Below, one piece after another: positions 1 to 5,015 of a DNA stretch of 5,015 bases. Source of the DNA: an uncultured Collinsella sp. (GTDB taxonomy: Bacteria; Actinomycetota; Coriobacteriia; Coriobacteriales; Coriobacteriaceae); assembly GCA_959601045.1 (NCBI GenBank), contig CAUGNZ010000062.1:1-5015 (forward strand). The letters are read 5' to 3'. The notes under the pieces were generated by a model, which had not been told where the DNA came from, made no database searches, and saw only the letters and a program-made list of their open reading frames with translations. How positions within the stretch are numbered: the stretch's first letter is position 1; each line of letters begins with the position of its first letter. The translations under genes were made by a program, and so were the position numbers.

Positions 1-213
1 GCCATCGAATAGGCGCGCCTCGACGCTCGCCAGCGCCTCTCCCTCGCGCACGGTCGACGAATCTGCGCGCTCGCCCAATATGAGCTTGAGCGCCGAGAGC
101 AGCGCGGTCTTGCCGGCACCGGTCTCGCCGGTCAGGACAGTCAGGCCGGCACTCGGCACCAGCGTCGCCTCACGAATGAGTGCAATGTTAGAAACCTGCA
201 GCTCATCGATCAT
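1..213 (-). CDS. recN: DNA repair protein RecN, N-terminal fragment (cut by window edge)
   Basis: Only the first 71 codons lie in the window; the gene runs off the left edge. The translation opens MIDELQVSNIALIREA and carries a Walker A loop, GETGAGKT, at residues 29-36, then LLSALKLILGERAD. This layout (short beta-strand start, Walker A near residue 30, GxRA segment about ten residues later) is that of RecN, an SMC-like ATPase that helps gather and process DNA double-strand breaks in the cytoplasm. Walker B, signature motif and coiled coil would be outside the window. The ATG at 213 sits inside the end of nadK, overlapping it by 11 nt, with a GGAG Shine-Dalgarno at 223-220 and 6-nt spacing, so translation is probably coupled. 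The tlyA-nadK-recN order is known from Actinobacteria, which supports RecN over RecF or another SMC protein. Confidence 0.93.
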   Translation of the reverse strand, partial: MIDELQVSNIALIREATLVPSAGLTVLTGETGAGKTALLSALKLILGERADSSTVREGEALASVEARLFDG

Positions 214-1063
214 GACGCACTCCATAGAACACGCGGCTCACCGAGTTATAGAAGCTTTCGGGACCGTAATCCAGCAGCAGTACATCGCCGGGACCACGGC
301 GCACAGCCACGCTCTCAACCGTGCCGTCGCAGGTAATAAACTGTCCGTCGATGGCAATGGCCGGCACACTCGGGCGATCATCGGACATAAAGATCTCGAC
401 GACATCACTCGGCGAGGTCAAAAAAGCGCGAGCCTGAATGGTATGCGGGGCGATGGGCACACAGACCATACCCGTGTAATCGGGGCTGACAATGGGACCG
501 CCGGCGGAAAGCGCGTAGCCGGTAGAGCCGGTCGCCGTCGAAACGACGACACCGTCGCCGCGAAGGCGATCGATATGATGGCCGGACACCGTGATGTCAA
601 ACTCAACCATATCGGACAGGGGGCCGCGTGTAAGTGCCATATCGTTGAGGGCAAACGTGCGCACGACATCCTTCGTGCCATCGTCGCGCACGGACACGAT
701 ATCCGCGGCGATGGTGGCGCGGCGGCTCACGTGCAGCTCACCGGACAGAGCATCGCTCACGACCTGCAGAATGTCGCGCTCCTCGGGGCTCGCAGCAGTT
801 AAAAAGCCCAGGTGACCATAGGAAAGACCAAGGATAGGAATCTCGCGATGGTTGAGGATGCGGGCAGCGCGCAGCAGCGTGCCGTCGCCGCCGAGCGTAA
901 TGACCAGATCGGAGCCGTCAATATCAGGCGTGCTCTGAATCTTGGATCGCTGGTCGGCAGCCCATGCGACCTCATAGCCCTGGCGCGTCAGCCAAAGCTC
1001 GAGCATCAGACCGCTCTCGACGGCCTCTTGCTTGTAGTAATTGGGAACCAGAAAGACCTTCAT
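203..1063 (-). CDS. nadK: NAD kinase
   Basis: 286 aa, normal length for bacterial NAD kinase, which phosphorylates NAD to NADP in the cytoplasm and is the only known route to NADP. Visible motifs: GGDGT at residues 58-62 (ATP/catalytic loop, invariant in the family), the GHLGFL segment at 83-88, an N-D pair at 140-141 where most members have N-E, the long NAD-binding stretch DGVVVSTATGSTGYALSAGG at 170-189, PHTIQAR at 206-212 and IDGQ at 238-241. Two positions depart from the usual motifs: the G-x-N-x-G loop reads GLSYG (Ser81 for Asn) and the N-E motif reads N-D. The ATG at 1063 overlaps the tlyA stop as ATGA; there is only a weak purine run upstream, so translation is likely coupled to tlyA. 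Its end overlaps the recN start by 11 nt. Confidence 0.97.
   Translation of the reverse strand: MKVFLVPNYYKQEAVESGLMLELWLTRQGYEVAWAADQRSKIQSTPDIDGSDLVITLGGDGTLLRAARILNHREIPILGLSYGHLGFLTAASPEERDILQVVSDALSGELHVSRRATIAADIVSVRDDGTKDVVRTFALNDMALTRGPLSDMVEFDITVSGHHIDRLRGDGVVVSTATGSTGYALSAGGPIVSPDYTGMVCVPIAPHTIQARAFLTSPSDVVEIFMSDDRPSVPAIAIDGQFITCDGTVESVAVRRGPGDVLLLDYGPESFYNSVSRVFYGVRHDR
214..223 (-). promoter_or_regulatory. recN ribosome binding site inside nadK
   Basis: On the minus strand GGAG (223-220) lies 6 nt before the ATG at 213. The site is within the last codons of nadK and fixes the recN start, which also fits the expected RecN N-terminus. Confidence 0.7.
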
Positions 1064-1863
1064 AGCGTTGCAGCTTTCTCGCTCAAAACCGATACCTGGG
1101 ATTGCAGCTCATCGTCGGTACGTCCGCCGGGGGCAAACCTCATGCCGTACAGGAAAAACTCAACGTTTCCCTTGGCACCATGAATGGGCGACACACACAC
1201 ATCGACCGGGAACAGCCCCTTGGCAGCAAAGAGTTCAACTGCCGCAACGAGTGTATCGCGGCGCACGGCGGGGTCGGTCACAATTCCGCCCTCGCCCACC
1301 AGCGCCGCCGGAGCCTCAAACTGCGGCTTTACGAGCGTGCAGAATGCACCCGTAGGCGCCAGGCACGCCAGCACCGCATCGATAATGTTCGCGATGCTGG
1401 TAAACGAGACGTCACACACAGCCAGGTCGATAGCGCCGGCATAGCCAAGCTCGGGCAGCTGCGTCACGTTTGTGCGCTCATGCAGCGTCACGCGATCGTC
1501 CTGACGCAACGACCAATCGAACTGGGCGCGACCCACGTCCACCGAGACAACTGTCGCAGCTCCGCGCTTAAGCAGGCAATCGGTAAAGCCGCCGGTAGAG
1601 CAGCCCACATCCAGACAGGCAAGGCCCGTCGGATTGATACCAAACGCATCAAGCGCGCCTTCGAGCTTAAGACCGCCGCGGCCAACATAGGGAATGCGCC
1701 CCTTCACGTGCAACGGCAGGCCCGGGGTCACCTTAAGGCCCGGCGAAGTCAAGCGCTCTCCGCCACTCGAGACCAAGCCGGCCATAAGAGTGCGAAGGGC
1801 ATCCGCGCGATCGGCGCAGATGCCCTGTGAAATCAGTTCGTCATCAAGACGCACGCGTTTCAT
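1060..1863 (-). CDS. tlyA: TlyA family rRNA (cytidine-2'-O)-methyltransferase
   Basis: 267 aa from the ATG at 1863. An S4 RNA-binding domain (about residues 1-60, MKRVRLDDELISQG...RADALRTLMAGLV) is followed by an FtsJ/RrmJ-type methyltransferase domain. The linker leads to GRGGLKL with Lys66; the SAM-binding motif LDVGCSTGGF is at 84-93; Asp151 lies in CDVSF, Lys179 in LVKPQFE and Glu235 in GNVEFF. Together these match the K-D-K-E catalytic tetrad of the RrmJ fold and align with mycobacterial TlyA. TlyA methylates a 23S rRNA cytidine and, in the longer TlyAII type, also one in 16S rRNA; modification is known to sensitise mycobacteria to capreomycin. Length is close to TlyAII, but target choice is not proven. 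In-frame alternatives lie at ATG 1872 and TTG 1875; a GGA at 1887-1885 would suit the TTG best, whereas 1863 gives the typical family N-terminus. It follows xseB closely and shares ATGA with nadK. Haemolysin annotations of this family are historical. Confidence 0.93.
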   Translation of the reverse strand: MKRVRLDDELISQGICADRADALRTLMAGLVSSGGERLTSPGLKVTPGLPLHVKGRIPYVGRGGLKLEGALDAFGINPTGLACLDVGCSTGGFTDCLLKRGAATVVSVDVGRAQFDWSLRQDDRVTLHERTNVTQLPELGYAGAIDLAVCDVSFTSIANIIDAVLACLAPTGAFCTLVKPQFEAPAALVGEGGIVTDPAVRRDTLVAAVELFAAKGLFPVDVCVSPIHGAKGNVEFFLYGMRFAPGGRTDDELQSQVSVLSEKAATL

Positions 1864-1898
1864 GAATGCCATCAACCATTCGTATCCGGAGATGCGGC

Positions 1899-2138
1899 CT
1901 AGCTATCCTGGGATTCGTTTGCCGCATCCTCATCGTATTCCTGCTCGAGCTTGTCGGCCTCACGCGGCGTCAGCTCAAACTTATCGACCATGTCGACCGC
2001 GCGGGAGCCCAGCTCAATCGCCTCGTCAAACAGATCGAGCGAACGCTCCAAGGAGGTATCCTTGGAGCGAACGGTAGCGATGATCTGGTCCAGACGATCA
2101 GAGATCTCGTCAAAGTTGCGGACAGAACCCTCTGGCAT
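1899..2138 (-). CDS. xseB: exodeoxyribonuclease VII small subunit
   Basis: 79 aa, the usual size of XseB. The core at residues 9-52 (FDEISDRLDQII...SLERSLDLFDEAIELG) matches the family pattern: an amphipathic helix, a short turn with acidic and Leu residues, then a second helix rich in E/L/A. The C-terminus (about 56-79) is a charged, probably disordered acidic tail. XseB wraps around the coiled-coil arm of XseA to form exonuclease VII, which degrades single-stranded DNA from both ends. The gene begins 2 nt after the nusB stop, with GAGGAG (2149-2144) placed 5 nt before ATG, within the last codons of nusB. The large subunit gene xseA, which normally lies just upstream of xseB, is not here. 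The coding region holds a perfect 11-bp inverted repeat. Confidence 0.9.
   Translation of the reverse strand: MPEGSVRNFDEISDRLDQIIATVRSKDTSLERSLDLFDEAIELGSRAVDMVDKFELTPREADKLEQEYDEDAANESQDS
2044..2069 (-). repeat. perfect 11-bp inverted repeat (hairpin) inside xseB
   Basis: Arms at 2044-2054 and 2059-2069 are exact reverse complements, separated by 4 nt. On the mRNA strand it covers codons 24-32 of xseB (R-S-K-D-T-S-L-E-R). The loop-proximal part of the mRNA reads ACCTCCTT (2057-2050), identical to the core of the 16S rRNA anti-Shine-Dalgarno. A 9-bp direct repeat, CGTTCGCTC, occurs at 2073-2065 and 2045-2037 around the arms. There is no T-run after it, so it is not a typical intrinsic terminator. 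Any function is unproven. Confidence 0.75.
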
Positions 2139-2140
2139 GA

Positions 2141-2725
2141 CTACTCCTCGACGGAGTCGACGACAACCTCGGAGGCGTCCGCGTCCTCGGCCAGCACGCC
2201 AGCCTCAGCCTGAGCAACCGAAACCTTTGCGGCAGCCTCAGCAGCCTGTGCCTCCTCGCGAGCACGATCCTCGGCCAGCAGCTCCTGGTACAGGTCCTCG
2301 CCCGGCAGCTCCTCGCTGCGAGCGATCTTGCCCAGCACGCCGTTGACGAACGACGCGGACTGGTCGGTGCCATAGGCCTTGGCAAGCTCGACGGCCTCGT
2401 TGATCACGATGGCGTCCGAGACCTCCTCGTCGGTGAGGAAACGCATCTCGTAAACGGCGATACGCAGCAGATTGCGGTCGGCGCCGGGCATGCGCATAAA
2501 ATCCCAGTTCTTGGCAACGGAGCGCAGGGCACAGTCGATGCGATCAATATGCTCGTAGGCACCGCGGCAAAGCTCCAGCGCATAGGGGTCGAGGGGACCC
2601 TTCGAGATCAGGAAATCGCCCTCGAGGACGCGCTCGAGCGGGCTGTCCGTGGCCTCGGCCTGGAACAGCAGCTGCAGCGCCTGACTGCGGGCAAGCGTAC
2701 GCCCGCGATAAACCTTAAGGCTCAA
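2141..2725 (-). CDS. nusB: transcription antitermination factor NusB
   Basis: 194 aa. The all-helical NusB fold covers about residues 8-136: RTLARSQALQLLFQ (9-22), the W-D-F-M-R-M...DRNLLRIAVYEM block (74-94), VINEAVELAKAYGT (107-120) and SASFVNGVLGKIA (123-135), all hallmarks of the family. NusB pairs with NusE (S10) to bind boxA RNA and supports rRNA antitermination. After residue 136 there is an unusual tail of nearly 60 residues rich in Ala, Glu and Asp, making the protein longer than the usual 130-160 aa; it looks disordered. The start is TTG at 2725: a strong AAGGAG lies 6 nt upstream and the in-frame asp23 stop (TAA) is one codon further up, so no earlier start is possible. The next in-frame ATG is at codon 77 and would remove half the fold. 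It sits 3 nt after asp23 and 2 nt before xseB. Confidence 0.96.
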   Translation of the reverse strand: MSLKVYRGRTLARSQALQLLFQAEATDSPLERVLEGDFLISKGPLDPYALELCRGAYEHIDRIDCALRSVAKNWDFMRMPGADRNLLRIAVYEMRFLTDEEVSDAIVINEAVELAKAYGTDQSASFVNGVLGKIARSEELPGEDLYQELLAEDRAREEAQAAEAAAKVSVAQAEAGVLAEDADASEVVVDSVEE

Positions 2726-2728
2726 AGG

Positions 2729-3091
2729 TTACTCCTTGGGGAAAACGAGGCCGTCGATGCAAACGTCAACGCGCTCGACCTCGACGCCCACCTGGGCATC
2801 GATGGCAGCGACTACAGCGGCGCGAACGGCCTCGGCGAGTTTCTTGAACGGATAGCCAAAGAACACCACAACGCGCACGGTGAGTGCGAGCTTGTCGCCG
2901 ACGACCTCGGCCTCGACCGCCGGCTCGGAAGCCGGGGCCTTGGACGAGAGCATCATGGAGACAAGGTTGGTGGCAAGGTCCTTGACGCCAACGGAGGCGA
3001 TGCCCTCGACATCCGACACGGCGCGCGAGACGATGGCGGTCAGAACATCGGGCGAAATGCCGATGCCGTCAATCTTGATTTCCTGGGGCAT
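2729..3091 (-). CDS. Asp23/Gls24 family envelope stress response protein (YqhY-like)
   Basis: 120 aa, normal for the short members of the Asp23 (DUF322) family. The N-terminus IKIDGIGISPDVLTAIVSRAVSDVEGIASVG (about residues 5-35) is the family signature. A variable Ala/Glu-rich stretch (about 50-64) follows, then the alternating strand ALTVRVVVFFGYPFKKLAEAVRAAV (69-93) and a C-terminal VEVERVDVCIDGLVF. No signal peptide or membrane segment is seen, so it is probably cytoplasmic. Staphylococcal Asp23 is tied to cell-wall stress, while B. subtilis YqhY, encoded next to nusB as here, has been linked to acetyl-CoA carboxylase control; which applies here cannot be told, and no acc genes are in the window. 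A very strong AGGAGG (3101-3096) precedes the ATG by 4 nt. It lies 24 nt after efp and 3 nt before nusB. Confidence 0.92.
   Translation of the reverse strand: MPQEIKIDGIGISPDVLTAIVSRAVSDVEGIASVGVKDLATNLVSMMLSSKAPASEPAVEAEVVGDKLALTVRVVVFFGYPFKKLAEAVRAAVVAAIDAQVGVEVERVDVCIDGLVFPKE
2732..2737 (-). promoter_or_regulatory. nusB ribosome binding site (supports TTG start)
   Basis: AAGGAG on the minus strand, within the last codons of asp23, with 6-nt spacing to the TTG at 2725. The spacing includes the asp23 TAA stop, so terminating and starting ribosomes meet here. This decides the start codon of nusB. Confidence 0.8.
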
Positions 3092-3095
3092 GAGT

Positions 3096-3101
3096 CCTCC
3101 T
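3096..3101 (-). promoter_or_regulatory. asp23 ribosome binding site
   Basis: AGGAGG, a full consensus Shine-Dalgarno, 4 nt before the ATG at 3091. It is the strongest site in the window and lies in the 24-nt efp-asp23 gap. Confidence 0.8.
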
Positions 3102-3115
3102 AGAAGAGTTGGTTG

Positions 3116-3679
3116 CTAGACGCGGGAGACGAACTTGCCGTCGCGGGTGTCAACCTTAATGACCTCGCCCTCGTTGAGGTACATGGGGACCTGGATGACA
3201 GCGCCGGTGTCGATCGTGGCCGGCTTGGTGGAACCCTGGACGGTGTCGCCCTTAAAGCCCGGGTCGGTCTGGACGATGGTGGTCTCAATGAACATCGGCG
3301 GGGTCACGCCCATGAGCTCGTCGTCGGCGAAAAGCAGCTGGCAGATGTCGTTCTCACGCAGCCACTTGGAGTTCTCGCCCACCATGTCCTCGGGAACGGG
3401 AACCTGCTCGTAGGACTCGTTGTCCATGAAGATGTAGTCGGTGCCGTCGTTGTAGAGGTACTGGAACTCACGGGTGGTGAGCATGACGCTCTCGAACTTG
3501 GTGCCGGCGTTGCAGGTGTTCTCAACGACGCGGCCGCTCTTGATGTCGCGGGTCTTGTAGCGCACAAACGCGCCGCCCTTGCCGGGCTTGACATGCTGGA
3601 ACTCGACGATGGTGTAGACCTTGTCCTTAATGCGGAGACCGAGGCCGTTCTTAAAGTCGGCGGTAGAAATGGTAGGCAT
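3116..3679 (-). CDS. efp: translation elongation factor P
   Basis: 187 aa, the usual EF-P length. EF-P binds the ribosome between P and E sites and relieves stalling at consecutive prolines. Domain I (about 1-63) starts PTISTADFKNGL and carries the loop KPGKGG (31-36), whose tip Lys34 matches the residue that is modified in E. coli and reaches toward the P-site tRNA. Two further OB-like domains follow, with YLYNDG (75-80), VTPP (125-128), the signature TDPGFKGDTVQGSTKPATIDTGA (138-160) and the C-terminal GEVIKVDTRDGKFVSRV. The frame stays open upstream to 3712, but ATG 3679 has a GAAAGG site and gives the standard N-terminus. No EF-P modification enzyme (EpmA/B or EarP type) is in the window, so the state of Lys34 is unknown. 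It is the first gene after a terminator and likely heads the operon. Confidence 0.98.
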   Translation of the reverse strand: MPTISTADFKNGLGLRIKDKVYTIVEFQHVKPGKGGAFVRYKTRDIKSGRVVENTCNAGTKFESVMLTTREFQYLYNDGTDYIFMDNESYEQVPVPEDMVGENSKWLRENDICQLLFADDELMGVTPPMFIETTIVQTDPGFKGDTVQGSTKPATIDTGAVIQVPMYLNEGEVIKVDTRDGKFVSRV

Positions 3680-3684
3680 AGCGA

Positions 3685-3690
3685 CCTTTC
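3685..3690 (-). promoter_or_regulatory. efp ribosome binding site
   Basis: GAAAGG on the minus strand, 5 nt before ATG 3679. It favours this start over codons upstream in the same frame. The 11-mer AACAAGAAAGG that contains it (3695-3685) recurs before pepP. Confidence 0.75.
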
Positions 3691-3736
3691 TTGTTATGGG
3701 CAGAACGCACAAGCGTCCAAATTACATACGACCAAA

Positions 3737-3742
3737 ATTATA
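3737..3742 (-). promoter_or_regulatory. putative -10 box of the efp operon promoter
   Basis: A perfect TATAAT on the minus strand between the pepP terminator and efp. Transcription would start near 3730, giving a 5' UTR of about 50 nt that includes a small hairpin (3703-3718). With 16-18 bp spacing the -35 position falls in GC-rich sequence (around 3759-3766) with no match to TTGACA, so the promoter either relies on its -10 or on an activator. Position after a terminator supports the call; there is no direct proof. Confidence 0.6.
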
Positions 3743-3747
3743 CACTT

Positions 3748-3762
3748 GCAGGCGGCGCCTGC
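3748..3762. repeat. palindrome overlapping the efp promoter spacer and -35 region
   Basis: A perfect 7-bp inverted repeat with a 1-nt centre: GCAGGCG (3748-3754), G, CGCCTGC (3756-3762). It starts 5 bp upstream of the TATAAT and covers the spacer and the edge of the expected -35 hexamer, a typical place for an operator. A 1-nt loop cannot form a good RNA hairpin, so a DNA-binding site is the likelier reading, but in GC-rich DNA it may also be chance. Confidence 0.45.
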
Positions 3763-3773
3763 GGCGAGCGCAT

Positions 3774-3816
3774 AAAAAGAGAACGCGGGGCGCCCGAATC
3801 ATTTCGGACGCCCCGC
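3774..3816 (-). terminator. rho-independent terminator after pepP
   Basis: Arms 3785-3798 and 3803-3816 form a 14-bp, very GC-rich stem with a 4-nt loop. The one non-Watson-Crick pair (3793/3808) is C-A on the plus strand but a G-U wobble in minus-strand RNA. The stem is followed on the minus strand by a pyrimidine run ending TCTTTTT (3780-3774); the plus strand has no T-run. It therefore ends transcription coming from pepP, whose stop is 23 nt upstream, and separates pepP from the efp operon. Confidence 0.93.
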
Positions 3817-3838
3817 CCCAAACTATCTACGAAGTAGA

Positions 3839-4969
3839 CTAGCAGTCGATAACGTGGAGGTCATGCGGGGTCTTGGTGAAGGGCTCGTAGCCGTTCTCGG
3901 TGACAACGCCGTAGTCCTCCAGGCGCACGCCGCCCACACCGGGCAGGTAGACGCCGGGCTCCATAGTGACAACCGAGCCAACCTCGATGATATTCTTGCT
4001 ACGGTTGAAGTTGGGCAGCTCGTGGATGTCGATACCGACGCCGTGGCCCAGGCCATGGTTATAGTAATCGCCATAGCCGGCATCGCCGATAATCTTCTTG
4101 GAAAGCTTGAATATGTCGTTGCCCTCGACGCCCGGATGGATGGCGGCGACGCACTCCTCGTGCGTACGGCGCACGAGCGCGTACAGGTCGAGCTGCTCCT
4201 GGGTAGGCTCGCCCATCACGACGGTACGCGTCATATCGGAGCGGTAGTCGCAATAGCCCGCGCCGTAATCCATGAGGACGAAGTCGCCCTTCTCGATCAC
4301 GCGGTCGCTCGGGACGGCATGCGGATTGGCGGTATTGGGGCCGCTCGCCACGATGGAGCCAAAGGCCAGGCTGTCGGCGCCATTGGCGAACATAAAGTTC
4401 TCGAGCTCGTTGCGAACCTGCTTCTCGGTCATGCCGGGCTTAATAAAGCCGAGCATATGCTGGAAGGCGGCATCGGTGATCGACTGCGCATGGCGCATGA
4501 GCTCGATCTCCTCGGCGTCCTTGATGGCGCGCATCTTGCGAATGTCGTCATGCATCAGCGGCAACATGCAGGCGACGGAACGGTCCTCCAGGCCGCGCTG
4601 AATACCCTGGTAGAAGTTGATCTGCATGTCGTCCTCGACAGCGCAGACGCGGCACTTGTTGGCCGCGATCTTGCCGGCGACCCAACCGGGGATGGTGCCC
4701 TCATCCATGTCGTAGACCCAGGGGCTGCCGGCGGGCGTGTTCTCCTCAAAGCTGTTGAGGTAGCGCGAGTCGGTGTGGAACAGGCACTGGTCGGCCGTAA
4801 TAAACGCAGCGTGCGGGAACTCGAAGGTGTAGTCGAAGACGCCCTTCACGCCCATAAGCCAACGAAGGTTAGCCTCGTCGCGCACCACGATGGCGTCGTA
4901 GCCACGCTCGGCCATCAGGGCACGGACACGCTCGATACGACCGGCAGGACCGGCAGCAAACTCAGACAT
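3839..4969 (-). CDS. pepP: M24 family Xaa-Pro aminopeptidase (aminopeptidase P family)
   Basis: 376 aa. An N-terminal creatinase-like domain (about 1-145) precedes a pita-bread M24 metallopeptidase domain. All five metal ligands are visible: Asp234 (VLMDYGA), Asp245 (RSDMTRT), His309 (GLGHGVGIDIHE), Glu337 (TMEPGVY) and Glu351 (VRLEDYG). The conserved HAVPS segment (217-221) is also present. The family cuts X-Pro bonds, either releasing the N-terminal residue before proline (PepP) or splitting dipeptides (PepQ); sequence alone does not settle which, and the PepP label rests on its place before efp, as in streptococci and B. subtilis (yqhT). No signal peptide, so cytoplasmic. The frame is open to the window edge, but ATG 4969 has a GAAAGGA site 6 nt upstream and a natural N-terminus. 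The gene is followed by its own terminator. Confidence 0.95.
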   Translation of the reverse strand: MSEFAAGPAGRIERVRALMAERGYDAIVVRDEANLRWLMGVKGVFDYTFEFPHAAFITADQCLFHTDSRYLNSFEENTPAGSPWVYDMDEGTIPGWVAGKIAANKCRVCAVEDDMQINFYQGIQRGLEDRSVACMLPLMHDDIRKMRAIKDAEEIELMRHAQSITDAAFQHMLGFIKPGMTEKQVRNELENFMFANGADSLAFGSIVASGPNTANPHAVPSDRVIEKGDFVLMDYGAGYCDYRSDMTRTVVMGEPTQEQLDLYALVRRTHEECVAAIHPGVEGNDIFKLSKKIIGDAGYGDYYNHGLGHGVGIDIHELPNFNRSKNIIEVGSVVTMEPGVYLPGVGGVRLEDYGVVTENGYEPFTKTPHDLHVIDC

Positions 4970-4975
4970 GCAGAT

Positions 4976-4982
4976 TCCTTTC
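4976..4982 (-). promoter_or_regulatory. pepP ribosome binding site
   Basis: GAAAGGA on the minus strand, 6 nt before ATG 4969; it decides this start over upstream in-frame codons. It forms part of the AACAAGAAAGG 11-mer (4987-4977) shared with the efp leader. Confidence 0.75.
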
Positions 4983-4993
4983 TTGTTGTCTCT

Positions 4994-5010
4994 AAAAAGA
5001 CGGGACGGGC
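4994..5010 (-). terminator. possible right half of an upstream gene's terminator
   Basis: On the minus strand GCCCGTCCCG (5010-5001) is followed at once by TCTTTTT (5000-4994), the same T-run as in the pepP terminator. This looks like the descending arm and U-tract of an intrinsic terminator whose other arm lies beyond the window edge. Only half can be seen, so the call is tentative. Confidence 0.35.
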
Positions 5011-5015
5011 TCAAT

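Noticed and set aside
80..802. Plus-strand open frame (240 codons) antisense to nadK and recN
   Set aside because: A GC-rich shadow frame; the translation has no recognisable domain, and nadK with full motifs occupies the other strand.
1102..1830. Plus-strand open frame (242 codons) antisense to tlyA
   Set aside because: Arg/Ala/His-rich product typical of an antisense shadow; tlyA has its full catalytic tetrad.
2549..3103. Plus-strand open frame spanning nusB and asp23 in antisense
   Set aside because: No plausible domain, crosses two well-supported genes, and has no clear ribosome binding site.
3703..3718. Small hairpin in the efp 5' UTR, considered as a riboswitch or attenuator
   Set aside because: Six base pairs including one G-U, no alternative fold or terminator, and the leader of about 50 nt is too short for a known riboswitch class.
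3113..3775. Long plus-strand open frame (220 codons) antisense to efp
   Set aside because: It mirrors the efp codons; the product is a low-complexity Leu/Val/Gly/Asp-rich string with no family motif, and efp is unmistakable on the other strand.
3827..3837. Small inverted repeat CTAC-GAA-GTAG just after the pepP stop
   Set aside because: A stem of 4-5 bp with a 3-nt loop is too weak to mean much beside the strong terminator next to it.
1..5015. Search for a mobile, defence or CRISPR-like system
   Set aside because: All genes are core housekeeping genes in tight co-directional order; there are no transposase motifs, spaced direct repeats, tRNA-linked attachment sites or composition breaks.

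Overview
This window is a compact block of conserved bacterial housekeeping genes, all on the minus strand, so transcription runs from right to left. In transcription order it holds an aminopeptidase P family peptidase (pepP), elongation factor P (efp), an Asp23/Gls24-family protein, NusB, the exonuclease VII small subunit (xseB), the rRNA 2'-O-methyltransferase TlyA, NAD kinase (nadK) and the first 71 codons of recN, cut by the left edge. Coding density is very high. The only sizeable gap, 159 nt between pepP and efp, holds a strong rho-independent terminator, a TATAAT -10 box and a palindrome.

The base composition is GC-rich, with G/C-rich codons, strong Shine-Dalgarno sites and a TTG start. 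The gene order mixes two known arrangements. pepP-efp-asp23-nusB-xseB resembles the Firmicutes yqhT-efp-yqhY-nusB-xseA-xseB locus, while tlyA-nadK-recN is the order found in Actinobacteria such as Mycobacterium. This fits an early-branching actinobacterium, most likely a member of the Coriobacteriia (Collinsella-like). That assignment is inferred from protein character and synteny, not from a search.

Right part (3839-5015): pepP, with its own terminator (3774-3816) and what looks like the tail of another terminator just upstream of it. Middle (1899-3816): a new transcription unit starting near 3730 and running through efp, asp23, nusB and xseB with gaps of 2 to 24 nt. Left part (1-1863): tlyA, nadK and recN, joined by a 4-nt ATGA overlap and an 11-nt overlap. 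No further terminator is seen between efp and the left edge, so efp to recN could be one operon of at least seven genes for translation, transcription antitermination, DNA repair and NADP supply.

I found no mobile element, CRISPR array, RNA gene, toxin-antitoxin pair or defence-like system, and nothing that supports a new biological system. The points worth a second look are modest: xseB without xseA, a palindrome over the efp promoter, a perfect hairpin inside xseB carrying an anti-Shine-Dalgarno-like sequence, motif substitutions in NadK, and a long acidic tail on NusB.
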